From the NCBI GenBank assembly GCA_030674875.1, contig JASXSU010000003.1:970076-1034075 (forward strand): 64,000 nucleotides of DNA. The letters are read 5' to 3'. Shown one piece after another: positions 27,960 to 36,647 of the stretch. The DNA is from Candidatus Endonucleibacter sp. (ex Gigantidas childressi) (GTDB lineage: Bacteria > Pseudomonadota > Gammaproteobacteria > Pseudomonadales > Endozoicomonadaceae). A program made the translations under genes and the position numbers. Positions within the stretch are counted from its first letter, which is position 1. Each line of letters opens with the position of its first letter. The notes beneath the pieces were generated by a model that did no database searches, was not told the origin of the DNA, and worked only from the letters and a program-made list of their open reading frames with translations.

Positions 27960-28140
27960 CTGTGGGTGGGGAGTTGGTGTTGTAGGAATGCAAATAAACT
28001 ACCAATGAACAAGCATTGACGTATAGTCAATAGTCTGTTCCGGTTAGGGTTGGACAGGATTAGATAGGTACTCAAAAAAAACTGTTAAAAAAATGATAAA
28101 TCTACTTTTTTAGACCTGATAAATGTTTTAACCTATGCTT
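27960..28140 (+). mobile_element. IS4-family transposase C-terminal fragment
   Basis: Parallels 61690-61865 (AATGCAAAT...ACAAGCATT, CAATAGTCTGTTCCGGTTAG, TTTTTTAGACCTGATAAATG). In the better-preserved copy this encodes the end of an IS4-type transposase (AKSLFRLGLDRIRREF). Here frameshifts have destroyed it. Confidence 0.6.
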
Positions 28141-28275
28141 GCCTAGCAAACAGTTGTCGTCTGCTTGGCACGAATATTTAGAAAGACAATGTGTAAGATT
28201 ATATTGATAGAACATTTGTTTAATATGGTGCTTTTTTGAAAATGGTAGAATACACTACATAAAAAGGAGAGTAGT

Positions 28276-30411
28276 ATGAAAAGAAATTACATAATGATGG
28301 TGGCTATTGGTTTATCGCTTGGTTTTTCTGCACATTCAGCAGAAAAATATAGTTCTAGCAAAACGTACGGTCGAGCAGGAATTACGGTAACATACCAAGG
28401 CAAAGATTATAAAAGCAAATACTGGACTAAAGGAGATATTCCTAGTGATTTAGCCGCATGGGAGTTAGTTGGTGGTAAAGCTGATGGTTCTTCTTGGGAT
28501 AGGAAGTTTGCTTATACTAAAGGCGGTATGAAGGTATCATATCAAGGGAAAATGTATGAAAGCAACTGGTGGACAAAGGGAGATGTCCCTAGCAATTTAG
28601 GACCTTGGAAGTTGGTTTCTGGTTCGGTAGTAGCTGCGCCAACGCCAACGCCAACGCCAGGACCAGGGGTAGTTCCAGGGCCATCAGAACCACCCGTTGC
28701 CGCAAACGGTGCAGAGGCTTGGAACAAAAACAAAAGCTATTCTGGTAAGGGAGTGAAAGTAACATATAGTGGAAACACTTATGAGCACATTGCTTGGTGG
28801 TCTCAAGGTAATGATCCTACTGTTTTTTCTCAAATTTGGAAAAAAATTGGCAGTAGTGGGGTGCCTGGTGGAGATGAAGTTGGCACTATACCTGATGCGC
28901 CTGATGTGCCTGATGCGCCTGATGTGGCTAATGTGCCTAGTACAGATGATGGTAGCGGGTTGCCTAGTACAGGTGATGCTGACAGTATCTTTGCCGACAT
29001 TCCAAAGCCAACGGGCGTCTATAAAAAAGGTGTCTTTTTAGGTAGAGATACAGTTTCTACAGTTATGAGTGGTAAGGCCAAGAGACCTGCATTGGCTAAA
29101 GCTTATAAGAATACTAGCGGCATGATTGTAGGTGGTTATTATCCAACATGGGGCGTATATGGCAGGAGTTTTGGGCCTGAAAGTGCACCTGTAGGTATGT
29201 ATGATCGTGTGTATGTTTCTTTTCTAGGTATTTGTGGTAACAACCCAGCAGCTCATGAAGGCGGATCTGCACTTAAGAAAGCATGCGCAGGTGAGCAAAA
29301 TTCTGTCACACAGAACTTTAAAAAGGAGAGTAGAAGGGAGGGAGGCGAAGTTTATTTTGATGATTTATGGGCTTATGAGGGTGCGTCAGCACATAACGCA
29401 TCGAATCTCAATAAAATGCCATTGTATAGTGGGACAGGAAACTACAGGGGGGTTATTGGTGGTTTGAGAATGGCTAAAAAAGCTAATCCTAATGTAAAAA
29501 TTATTTGGAGTGTTGGTGGTTGGTCATATAGTAGGCCTTTCTTTTCTATGGTTAAATCTAGTAGTTCTAGAAAGAAATTTATCGACTCTTTAATGGAGAT
29601 AGCAAAAAGTCAGCACTTGAAAGGTCTTATGGACGGTTTTGATATAGACTGGGAGTTTCCTGGCGGTCATGGAGCTGATGCGGGTGTTGGGGATAAGGAT
29701 AATGACGGTAGATATTATGTTGCACTTCTTTCTGAACTAAGACAGGAGATGGATAAGATTGACCCAAAATGGATATTAAGTATTGCGACTGGTGTAGGTC
29801 CAACAAAGTTAGCCGTTGTTGGAAAACATTGGAAAGATATTGCTAAATATTCAGAAATCAACATGATGTCTTATGATTTTTCAGGTTCTTGGAGCTCTAA
29901 GGTTTATCATCAAACCAACCCATATAAAGCGAAGTATTCTGAACAACCTAGGCTTTCTATAGAAGAGGCGGTTGTATCTTTGATTGAAACTTACAAAGTG
30001 CCACCAAGTAGGCTGCATGTTGGTGTTGCTTATTATGGTAGGGGTTTTGCAGGTGTTTCTAATACCTCTAATGAAAGGGTTTTAGGGAATAGTGTCAGCG
30101 GTAAGATGACGAGTGGGACGCACCAAGCTGGTTCGTATAGCTTTTTTGACTTGTATGAGAATTATCTAGGCAGCAGAGGTAGAGGAATAAATGGCTGGAG
30201 AGTGTATTTTGATAATACCGCAAAAGCACCGTTGTTGATTAATGATAGGGCTAAAGAGGTTATTACTTATGATAATGCAGCTTCAATCAAGGAGAAATCT
30301 AAGATAGCTCTTAGATACAAGTTAGGCGGTATCTTTGCTTGGGATATGTCAGATGATAATGGATTGCTATTAAACGCTATTCATGAAGGTTTGAATCACC
30401 CTAAGCTATAA
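28276..30411 (+). CDS. Secreted GH18 chitinase with three N-terminal chitin-binding modules
   Basis: Hydrolyses chitin. Signal peptide of about 22 residues (MVAIGLSLGFSAHSA). Three CBM5/12-type modules follow at about 24-66, 75-115 and 151-195 (pattern Y-x-G-K-x-Y-x-x-x-x-WTKGD-P). They are joined by Pro/Thr (TPTPTPGPG) and Asp/Pro/Val (PDAPDVPDAPDVANVP) linkers. The GH18 barrel runs from about 280 (GGYYPTWGVYG) to the end. Catalytic motif DGFDIDWE is at 453-460, with Glu460 the acid, and SxGG appears as SVGGWSYSRPF. The length of 711 aa is normal for a multidomain chitinase. AAGGAGAG precedes the ATG and a strong terminator follows. It may serve nutrition or breach chitinous host barriers. 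I do not assign a chi letter. Confidence 0.96.
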   Translation: MKRNYIMMVAIGLSLGFSAHSAEKYSSSKTYGRAGITVTYQGKDYKSKYWTKGDIPSDLAAWELVGGKADGSSWDRKFAYTKGGMKVSYQGKMYESNWWTKGDVPSNLGPWKLVSGSVVAAPTPTPTPGPGVVPGPSEPPVAANGAEAWNKNKSYSGKGVKVTYSGNTYEHIAWWSQGNDPTVFSQIWKKIGSSGVPGGDEVGTIPDAPDVPDAPDVANVPSTDDGSGLPSTGDADSIFADIPKPTGVYKKGVFLGRDTVSTVMSGKAKRPALAKAYKNTSGMIVGGYYPTWGVYGRSFGPESAPVGMYDRVYVSFLGICGNNPAAHEGGSALKKACAGEQNSVTQNFKKESRREGGEVYFDDLWAYEGASAHNASNLNKMPLYSGTGNYRGVIGGLRMAKKANPNVKIIWSVGGWSYSRPFFSMVKSSSSRKKFIDSLMEIAKSQHLKGLMDGFDIDWEFPGGHGADAGVGDKDNDGRYYVALLSELRQEMDKIDPKWILSIATGVGPTKLAVVGKHWKDIAKYSEINMMSYDFSGSWSSKVYHQTNPYKAKYSEQPRLSIEEAVVSLIETYKVPPSRLHVGVAYYGRGFAGVSNTSNERVLGNSVSGKMTSGTHQAGSYSFFDLYENYLGSRGRGINGWRVYFDNTAKAPLLINDRAKEVITYDNAASIKEKSKIALRYKLGGIFAWDMSDDNGLLLNAIHEGLNHPKL

Positions 30412-30433
30412 CTTTTATTTTTTTAAATAATGA

Positions 30434-30473
30434 ACAAAAACCACCTTTATTGGTGGTTTTTGTTTTGTTTTTT
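30434..30473 (+). terminator. Rho-independent terminator of the chitinase gene
   Basis: AAAAACCACC and GGTGGTTTTT form a stem with loop TTTATT, followed by GTTTTGTTTTTTTT. It lies about 25 bases after the stop codon. Confidence 0.92.
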
Positions 30474-30520
30474 TTGGGGGGTATTAAATGCGCGGATTCA
30501 AATTCCAAGTGCATAACAGC

Positions 30521-30700
30521 TTAAGCTGCTAACGCAGCCCTGTATTCACCCATCATCAGGGCGGGTGTTTTGAAATTCAAATCTTTTCTTGGCCGAGAAT
30601 TAAGCCGCATCAATGCTCGCCTCACCTCTATCTGACCGACCTTCTTGAAGTCTGTATTCTTTGGAAAATATTGTCGTAGCAAGCCATCGGTGCTCTCATT
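30521..30700 (-). mobile_element. IS30-family transposase C-terminal fragment
   Basis: Minus-strand reading NESTDGLLRQYFPKNTDFKK and LNSRPRKDLNFKTPALMMGE is the C-terminus of an IS30-type transposase. It joins directly to the inverted-repeat element at 30701. The same junction is found at about 34416, so an IS30 copy already carrying the repeat was copied or broken. Confidence 0.8.
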
Positions 30701-30828
30701 TATACCCAAAGCATTTCAAATTGCTACTAGGCAGCAAGTAAGCGAAGCCTCGTGAGCCTACGAGTAGTAGGTGGTCGGGGTGAGCGAACGCAGCCAACAA
30801 CGTAGCAACTTGAAAGGCGACGGGTATA
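30701..30828. repeat. 128-bp inverted-repeat element at an IS30/IS630 junction
   Basis: Nearly identical to 26870-26997 and the same length. Its right flank (TGCGGAGGTAGG) is the IS630 gene, at the same position as the copy at 26.9 kb. Its left flank is IS30. This looks like recombination between two repeat copies that joined an IS30 to an IS630. Confidence 0.85.
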
Positions 30829-31717
30829 TGCGGAGGTAGGTGATGAAGCTTTATACCTTGTTTTTCAGTTTATTCAACCACCTCCTTTGAGTGGTGATAA
30901 CCCGCACCATCAAGCACCATATGAATGACGGCCATTGATATATAAGCAGTCCGTACTTTTTTGAAAAATTGGATCATAGCTTTGCCGTTAACTGTCTCAA
31001 ATTGTTCAAAAACAGCAGCTGACAGGTTGTTTAACTCAATAGCCCCAATAATATTTAGCCTTGTTCGGCTACCGGTTGTATTGATGACTTTATCAACTCC
31101 TTTGCGAATCCGTCCTGATGTGTTCTTAGTTGCTTTAGTTGGATGTACTGCGTCTATGAACAGAACCACTTCACCTGTGGTAGCTAGGCTTTCAGCTCTT
31201 CATAGTGCTTGACAAACTCAGCCTGTTTATCCGCATCTGTCTTATGGGGAACACCCTTGGGTTGCTTATAGGTGAACCCTTTCTGGTGTAGCCACCGATT
31301 CATACCTGACACGCTATATTGAATTTTCCAGCGCTCAGCAATATAGACGATAATTTGATGGGTACGAGCGTAGGTTTTCTCAGATACATGCTCAATCAAG
31401 TGTTGAGTTTGTTCATCATCTAGATGGCTCTCACTGCCACCATTTTCAGGTTTAAGTTTTTCTTTTTTTATGTAATCTTTGATGTGACGGCTGATAGTGA
31501 ATTCATTTTTTCTCAAAGCCTGCGCAATAAAAGTTATTGACACCATTCAGACCACAACAGTATATCTTTAATACGGTCATACTCTCGTACATCCCGCAAT
31601 ATTTTATGGCTAGATTCCAAGTCGATTTTTTGCTGTTGGGTCAGGGTGAATTTTGGCATTAATGTAGTCTGAATAAAAATCACTAAAAAACCAAGCATAT
31701 TCAATACACTTGGGTAT
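30829..31717 (-). mobile_element. IS630-family element lacking the transposase C-terminus
   Basis: Minus-strand ORFs give QALRKNEFTISRHIKDYIKK (HTH), FIDAVHPTKATKNTSGRIRK (first Asp) and MVLDGAGYHHSKEVVE (second Asp). The C-terminal ERLWK part is missing beyond the repeat at 30701. The terminus CAATACACTTGGGTATA at about 31701-31717 is the IS630 end. It is very similar to the copy at 26663-27884. Confidence 0.82.
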
Positions 31718-31721
31718 AGTC

Positions 31722-31785
31722 CTTATACCGTCATAAGTGATAAGGTTGATTACATTCTCACTTTTAATGGAAGTTGGTATGTATC
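31722..31785. repeat. Intergenic inverted-repeat element next to the IS630 end
   Basis: TTATACCGTCATAAGTGATA at the left and ACTTTTAATGGAAGTTGGTA at the right. In reverse orientation it follows the TATACC-GTTACCATTGAA-GTGAG pattern of the isc-region repeats. It lies directly against the IS630 terminus. Confidence 0.5.
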
Positions 31786-31910
31786 TGATAAAAGTGTGTC
31801 ACTTATGTTGGTAATCTAGGGTATATCTGCCTAAGACATACCTACTCTATTTTCATCAGTACTCCCTGATACGCTCTACACCATACGCCCACACAGCTGC
31901 AAGGTCTAGT

Positions 31911-32903
31911 TCAGATTGAGGCTCGGCAAGATTCTTGTGTAGGCGGCTCATACAAAACATTAGCAGACTCGGAATCATCCGTTAGGGGCGTGGTTTTGTT
32001 ATGTGCGATCCATTCTCGAATTTCACCATTCCGCTTATCTATTCTATTTAATTCTGCTTCATTAAGAGCCTTAATTTCGTCTGATGATGCCACTAATCTA
32101 TACTTGACTTCCTTGGTGTTAGCAATGTCGAACCACGCACACGATTCGATAATATCCTTCTCTACACCACATCCATTGAAATACATGTTAGCTATCTCAG
32201 ATTGAGCATCGCTATAATCGTGATAAGCCGATAAATAGAACCAGTGAAAAGCAGTACGGTAATCTTTATGTACTCCATTGCCTTCGTAATACATGCACCC
32301 TAAATTATATTCAGCTATAGCGCTCCCTTGGGCTGCAGCAGTTTTGAAAATTTTGACAGCAAATTCACCTTCCCCGTTACTTAAAAAGCTCATCCCTTCC
32401 TCAAGCGTTTGCTTGCAATCATTGCTTTCAGATACTATTTGCCAAATTTCATACGCTCGATCCTTTATTTTCAGATTGTCATGTTCTGTAATAATATCAT
32501 CATCGTAATGTTTTAATATCCAGATTCTTCCATTTTTATTAGCTACCATGCGCCACGCAGCAGACTCAATGCGATTATCAGATATACCATGTCCATGATA
32601 AAACATATCCGCTAGCTCAGTTTGAGCCTTGATATTCCCATGCACAGCCGATTGTCTAAGCCACTTAAAAGCAGCATGGTGACTTGCCGCTACTCCTAAC
32701 CCTTGGTAGAGCATATGCCCTAAATAATATTGAGCCTCTGCATTCTCTTTTTTTGCAGGCTCCTTAAAGCATTCAAAAGCCTTAAAGTATTTCTTTTCGT
32801 TGAAATATGATATTCCCTTAGTAACTGTTTCTGTAAGCGTTTGGCCTGCATATGCAATACCATGGACTAACAATATTAGTAATAACGTGATTAATTTACG
32901 CAA
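31911..32903 (-). CDS. Exported Sel1-repeat protein, 330 aa
   Basis: Signal peptide MRKLITLLLILLVHGIAYA, then at least four Sel1-like repeats: about 54-89 (AQYYLGHMLYQGLGVAAS), 90-125 (AQTELADMFYHGHGISDN), 190-225 (AEYNLGCMYYEGNGVHKD) and 226-260 (AQSEIANMYFNGCGVEKD). Sel1 repeats are alpha/alpha solenoids that mediate protein contacts. In intracellular bacteria such as Legionella, exported Sel1 proteins take part in host interaction, which is a family-level statement and not shown here. It stands alone between IS remnants. Confidence 0.85.
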   Translation of the reverse strand: MRKLITLLLILLVHGIAYAGQTLTETVTKGISYFNEKKYFKAFECFKEPAKKENAEAQYYLGHMLYQGLGVAASHHAAFKWLRQSAVHGNIKAQTELADMFYHGHGISDNRIESAAWRMVANKNGRIWILKHYDDDIITEHDNLKIKDRAYEIWQIVSESNDCKQTLEEGMSFLSNGEGEFAVKIFKTAAAQGSAIAEYNLGCMYYEGNGVHKDYRTAFHWFYLSAYHDYSDAQSEIANMYFNGCGVEKDIIESCAWFDIANTKEVKYRLVASSDEIKALNEAELNRIDKRNGEIREWIAHNKTTPLTDDSESANVLYEPPTQESCRASI

Positions 32904-32998
32904 AACTACTCCTCATGATTATTTATCGGAACCATTCTTAAAGTGAATAATATATGCAAGCAATTATACCTTAGAAACTTCCATATGCAAGGTACAGC

Positions 32999-33640
32999 AC
33001 CTATGCACGGGACAAAAAACCTGAAGACCTTTATTTTCAAGGCATAATTTAGTATTACGTGACTCTCAGACAAGTTAACCTGCACGGTATTTTATCCCAG
33101 AATAGGTTATGGTTGTTGAACATGAAAGACGTCAGTTCATTGGCCGAGAAGCTTAAGGCTCATCCGCTCTGCATCAAACTCTAATCAAGTTTGTAATGGC
33201 CTTGCTGCGTAGCTGTTCCACCAACTTTTACCGTGTAGCCGAAGAGTTTCAGGCGAAAGCAGGCAGCGATTCCAGTTATCGGCGTATAGAGCGATTTTTT
33301 TGATTATGGCTACAGTTTTGAGCAGATAGGTGAGCTGATTCTGAGTTGCCTAGACAAGGATAGCTTGACCCTACTGGAAACATGGCTCCAAAAACGTCAA
33401 CTATCTGGTGGTATCAATTGCTTGGCAAGGAACCTCAATTCCCATTGTTTGGGAGTGTCTTTAAAAAAAGGAGGGAGCTCTAATATCGATGAACGCATAG
33501 CGATGATTGGGTGTGTACTAAATCTCATTCCGATAAAGAGAATTGATAACCTTCTGGCAGATCTTGATTTTATAGGCCACGAATGGTTTGACTGGCTACG
33601 CCTAAACAAATTGTCATGCAGGATTCGGATTAAAAGCAAG
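32999..33640 (+). mobile_element. IS4-family 5' remnant
   Basis: Begins with the element end ACCTATGCACGGGACAAAAA also found at 40691 (inverted), 45773 and 50925. Decayed coding follows: LWLLNMKDVSSLAEKLKAH-like, then 33365-33640 with YLVVSIAWQG-like sequence and IDNLLADLDFIGHEWFDWLR. Frameshifts and a block missing near the first catalytic Asp make it non-functional. At 33640 it joins an IS5-type fragment. Confidence 0.75.
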
Positions 33641-34235
33641 AATGAGCGAAGGTCGCATTAATATCATTGATGCTACATCGATGGAGGTAGTGCTATCAGG
33701 TTCGGGCCACGATAAAAGCGGAAAACCTACAAAAGATCCTGAAGCTGGTTGTCATGTAAAGAATGACAGTCGTGGTAACAAAAAGAGCATCTATGGTTTT
33801 TCCGTTCATGCCGGGGTCTATGAAGATGTTTTATTCATAGGCAAAGCGTAACGATTGGTAATGTTCATACTTTTTAGGAGCGCTACACCATGCTACTGGG
33901 GGATGAAACGGTACTGTATGCGAATTCCGCTACAGCTCTGGGCAGACCCGAGAGAAATTAGCGCAGCTAGGTATTGACGATCAAGTTCAAGGTAAGGTCT
34001 ACAGAGGAAAGTCTCTATCGAAAGAATATAGAGCTCGTGACAAAGAAATAGCCGTAACACGGGTGGTTGGTAAGTGTCTTTTTGCTACCTATAAAAGACA
34101 CTACGGGCTTACCAGAACTCGGTTCATGGGCCTTGCCAAAAATGCGACGATTTAAGGGCTGGCCGCTATTGCTGCGAACATTCGTAAAGGTAATAAGTTT
34201 TTGGTGCTCTATGGTGTGTCAAAACCATGTTATAC
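33641..34235 (+). mobile_element. IS5-family (second subgroup) transposase C-terminal remnant
   Basis: Reads INIIDATSMEVVLSGSGHDK, KDPEAGCHVKNDSRGNKKSI and YGFSVHAGVYEDVLFIG, then after frameshifts REIAVTR-like and YKRHYGLTRTRFMGLAKNAT. This is the DDE half of an IS5-type transposase, distinct in sequence from the element at 38.6 kb. Multiple frameshifts are present. Confidence 0.7.
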
Positions 34236-34387
34236 AGGATAGGTACGTTAAAAATCAGTCCGAAGCACTAAAATCAGTGTATACAACAGGAGGATTCAAA
34301 TCTGAAGTGCATCAATTGACGAGGTAGAAGAAAGGGCCAGCTGAAGGTAAGCTCCTACCATTTTCTCCGGCAAGAGATGAAGTGATG

Positions 34388-34605
34388 ACGATAACTTACC
34401 AACAACTTGAAATCATTTGGGTATAAATGAGAACACCAATGGCTCGCTACGACAATATTTTCCAAAGAATACAGACTTAAAGAAGGTCGGTCAGATAGAG
34501 GTGAAGCGAGCATTGATGCGGCTTAATTCTCGGCCAAGAAAAGATTTTAATTTCAAAACACCTGTCCTGATAATGGGTGAACACAGGGCTGCGTTAGCAA
34601 CTTAA
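34388..34605 (+). mobile_element. IS30-family C-terminal fragment with a repeat end attached
   Basis: CAACTTGAAATCATTTGGGTATA-like sequence (34394-34416) is the end of the inverted-repeat element. It is followed directly by ENTNGSLRQYFPKNTDLKKV and RALMRLNSRPRKDFNFKTPV, the end of an IS30 transposase. The junction is the same as at 30701. Confidence 0.75.
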
Positions 34606-34641
34606 GCTGTGATGCACTTGGAATTTGAATCCGCGTTTTAT

Positions 34642-35655
34642 TTAAAGGGTTAACTCTCCGGAAAGATTGGTGTTAAGCAGGGATTTAATTTGTTCTGGCG
34701 GTAGACTTGTGGAAAATAGATGGTGTAGTTTACAAAATAGTGCTTCTGGTGTGGTGTCATAAGCGCTTATCAGCCCTGCCTTGGCAAAAGCAGAGCCAGA
34801 AGCATAGTGGTTTTGTTGTACGCTACCCTTGAAACACTGGGTTTGATTAACAATTATTTTGCCTTGCTCTGTGGTATCGGATAGTACATTAAGTAGTTTT
34901 ATGTTCTTATCTGGGCCATTTCCTGTGCCGTAAGTTTTTAGAATAAAAGCAGAGTAGGGTTGGTTTAAAGCTATTCTTAGCCAGTCAGCGCTAATTCCTG
35001 GAAATAGACAAAGAGGTAATACGTGGGGTTCAGTATCACAGGAGAGCTGAAAGTTTTCAGCTCCTGTTGGCTTCCATAATAATGATTCATCCAGTTCGAT
35101 ATTAATACCTTTGTGTCCTAGCTGTGGGTAGTTGGGGCTGACAAAGGCATCAAGGTCATCTGAGCTTTGTTTGCTACTGCGATTCCCTCGTAATAGTCGA
35201 TTATTGAAATACAGACATACTTCTTTGAGTCGTTCATCGCTTGCAGCAGATAGGGCGCCGATAAAATTTATTATGGCGTCGGAGCTTGGTTCACACAGTG
35301 GTATCTGAGAGCCGGTAAAGATAACGGGTTTTTGTAGGTTGTTTAACATGAACGATAACATTGCGCATGAATAAGCCATGGTGTCAGTGCCATGGAGTAT
35401 TACAAAACCGTCGTATTCTTCATAATGGTTGGCAATATCTGTGGCTATTTGCCTCCAGTTATCTGGAAGAATGTTGCTTGAGTCGACCAACTGTTCATAC
35501 TCAAACAGATAAAACTGAGGTAAGTTATTGATTATTGATTTTGGTATTATTTTATGGAGTAGCGTTGCAAGGTCGCATGCTGGAGCGTAGCCAGAACTGC
35601 TTGGTTGCATACCTATTGTTCCACCAGTATAAGCTACGTATATTTTTTTTGTCAT
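34642..35655 (-). CDS. ansA: L-asparaginase I (cytoplasmic type)
   Basis: Hydrolyses asparagine to aspartate and ammonia. The 337 aa match the 338 of E. coli AnsA. The first catalytic threonine is in YTGGTIGMQPSSSGYAPACD and the second in VILHGTDTMAYSCAMLSFML. No signal peptide is present, which fits the cytoplasmic type I enzyme. It is a housekeeping gene isolated among IS remnants. Confidence 0.96.
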   Translation of the reverse strand: MTKKIYVAYTGGTIGMQPSSSGYAPACDLATLLHKIIPKSIINNLPQFYLFEYEQLVDSSNILPDNWRQIATDIANHYEEYDGFVILHGTDTMAYSCAMLSFMLNNLQKPVIFTGSQIPLCEPSSDAIINFIGALSAASDERLKEVCLYFNNRLLRGNRSSKQSSDDLDAFVSPNYPQLGHKGINIELDESLLWKPTGAENFQLSCDTEPHVLPLCLFPGISADWLRIALNQPYSAFILKTYGTGNGPDKNIKLLNVLSDTTEQGKIIVNQTQCFKGSVQQNHYASGSAFAKAGLISAYDTTPEALFCKLHHLFSTSLPPEQIKSLLNTNLSGELTL

Positions 35656-35739
35656 ATAAAGAAGCCTCTACCAAACATAAGATAATTATTGAGTATACGG
35701 GATTGTTTCTTGTTTTGTGACGTACCTTTTGAGAATTTA

Positions 35740-35990
35740 AGGTGTAAAAGCACGTTATCTGGGTCTTGATCGGAACCGTACGCGATTTGAGATGATGTGT
35801 ATTGCGCACAACATCAAGCGAGGGTTATCGATACAGCAGGCAAGCTGTGCCTAAAAAATGAAAAGGTGGGGTAATAAGAGGCAATTCGTAAAGAGTTCGC
35901 CCCTATGGCGTCATTTTTGACCTTTTTATCGTCAAAAAATGTAACCCATTAATAACTGGCGTAAAATGGCGTTATCATGCAAAGGTCTCG
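35740..35990 (+). mobile_element. IS5-family 3' end fragment
   Basis: Encodes the last part of the transposase (YLGLDRNRTRFEMMCIAHNI, KRGLSIQQASCA) and the right end through TTATCATGCAAAGGTCTC. It abuts an IS256-type fragment at 35991, which lacks its own start codon, so the IS5 element had inserted into it or recombined with it. Confidence 0.8.
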
Positions 35991-36237
35991 AGTAATACAA
36001 TGGATCAAGATAAGCTTCAAGCACTGTCTAGCCAAAGATGTTAAAACTCGCAAGGTATTTCCAAGTGATGAGGCTGCACTGAAAGTTATTTATTTAGCCG
36101 TTGAGGCCGCATCCAAAAAATGGACGATGCCGATCATGGATTGGAAGCCAGCGCTCAATCGTTTTATGATTGATTTTGAAGAGCAGCTAGCTCCTCATAC
36201 CTAAACGGGCAGTTACACAGTGTGTTTTACAGCCTCC
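35991..36237 (+). mobile_element. IS256-family non-autonomous element, 5'-truncated
   Basis: AATACAATGGATCAAGATAA and the end of the gene (VFPSDEAALKVIYLAVEAAS, KKWTMPIMDWKPALNRFMID) match the internally deleted element at 38193-38408, and the right end GGGCAGTTACACAGTGTGTT with TTTACAG is shared. The left half was lost at the IS5 junction. Confidence 0.75.
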
Positions 36238-36647
36238 ATGTAAACGCTACGCCTACTAAAAAACGAACTCAGCTTGATTGCAACGCACAAAACCACGTGA
36301 CAGTCTCTGTCTCCAAAATCTAAACCTAAATTAGATGAGTTCCCTGCAAAGAGGATTTGAGTCAAAGTAAATGGACTTGGGCTACTCAATAATCATTAAA
36401 TAACGCTTTATTTAACGGCAACTCCCACCCTTTATACGACACTTGTAGCCGATATATAAGTGACGACGCTACACATATAAATGCGCTAAATATAGATTGA
36501 AAAGTATGCGAAATCAAACACCATATACCCTACACATATCTTATATCAATGGTGATAGAAGTAACTCTCTTTATTTGAAACCTGAATTCTTATATACTAT
36601 TTATTTATTGCTATACTAGCCCTCTTATTATAAAGGATTGCTTTATT
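36238..36647. other. Gap upstream of the MIEAP-like gene
   Basis: No gene, repeat or IS sequence is recognised in these 410 bases. The last 60 are AT-rich, and AAAGGA at 36632-36637 serves as the ribosome site for the next gene. Confidence 0.4.
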
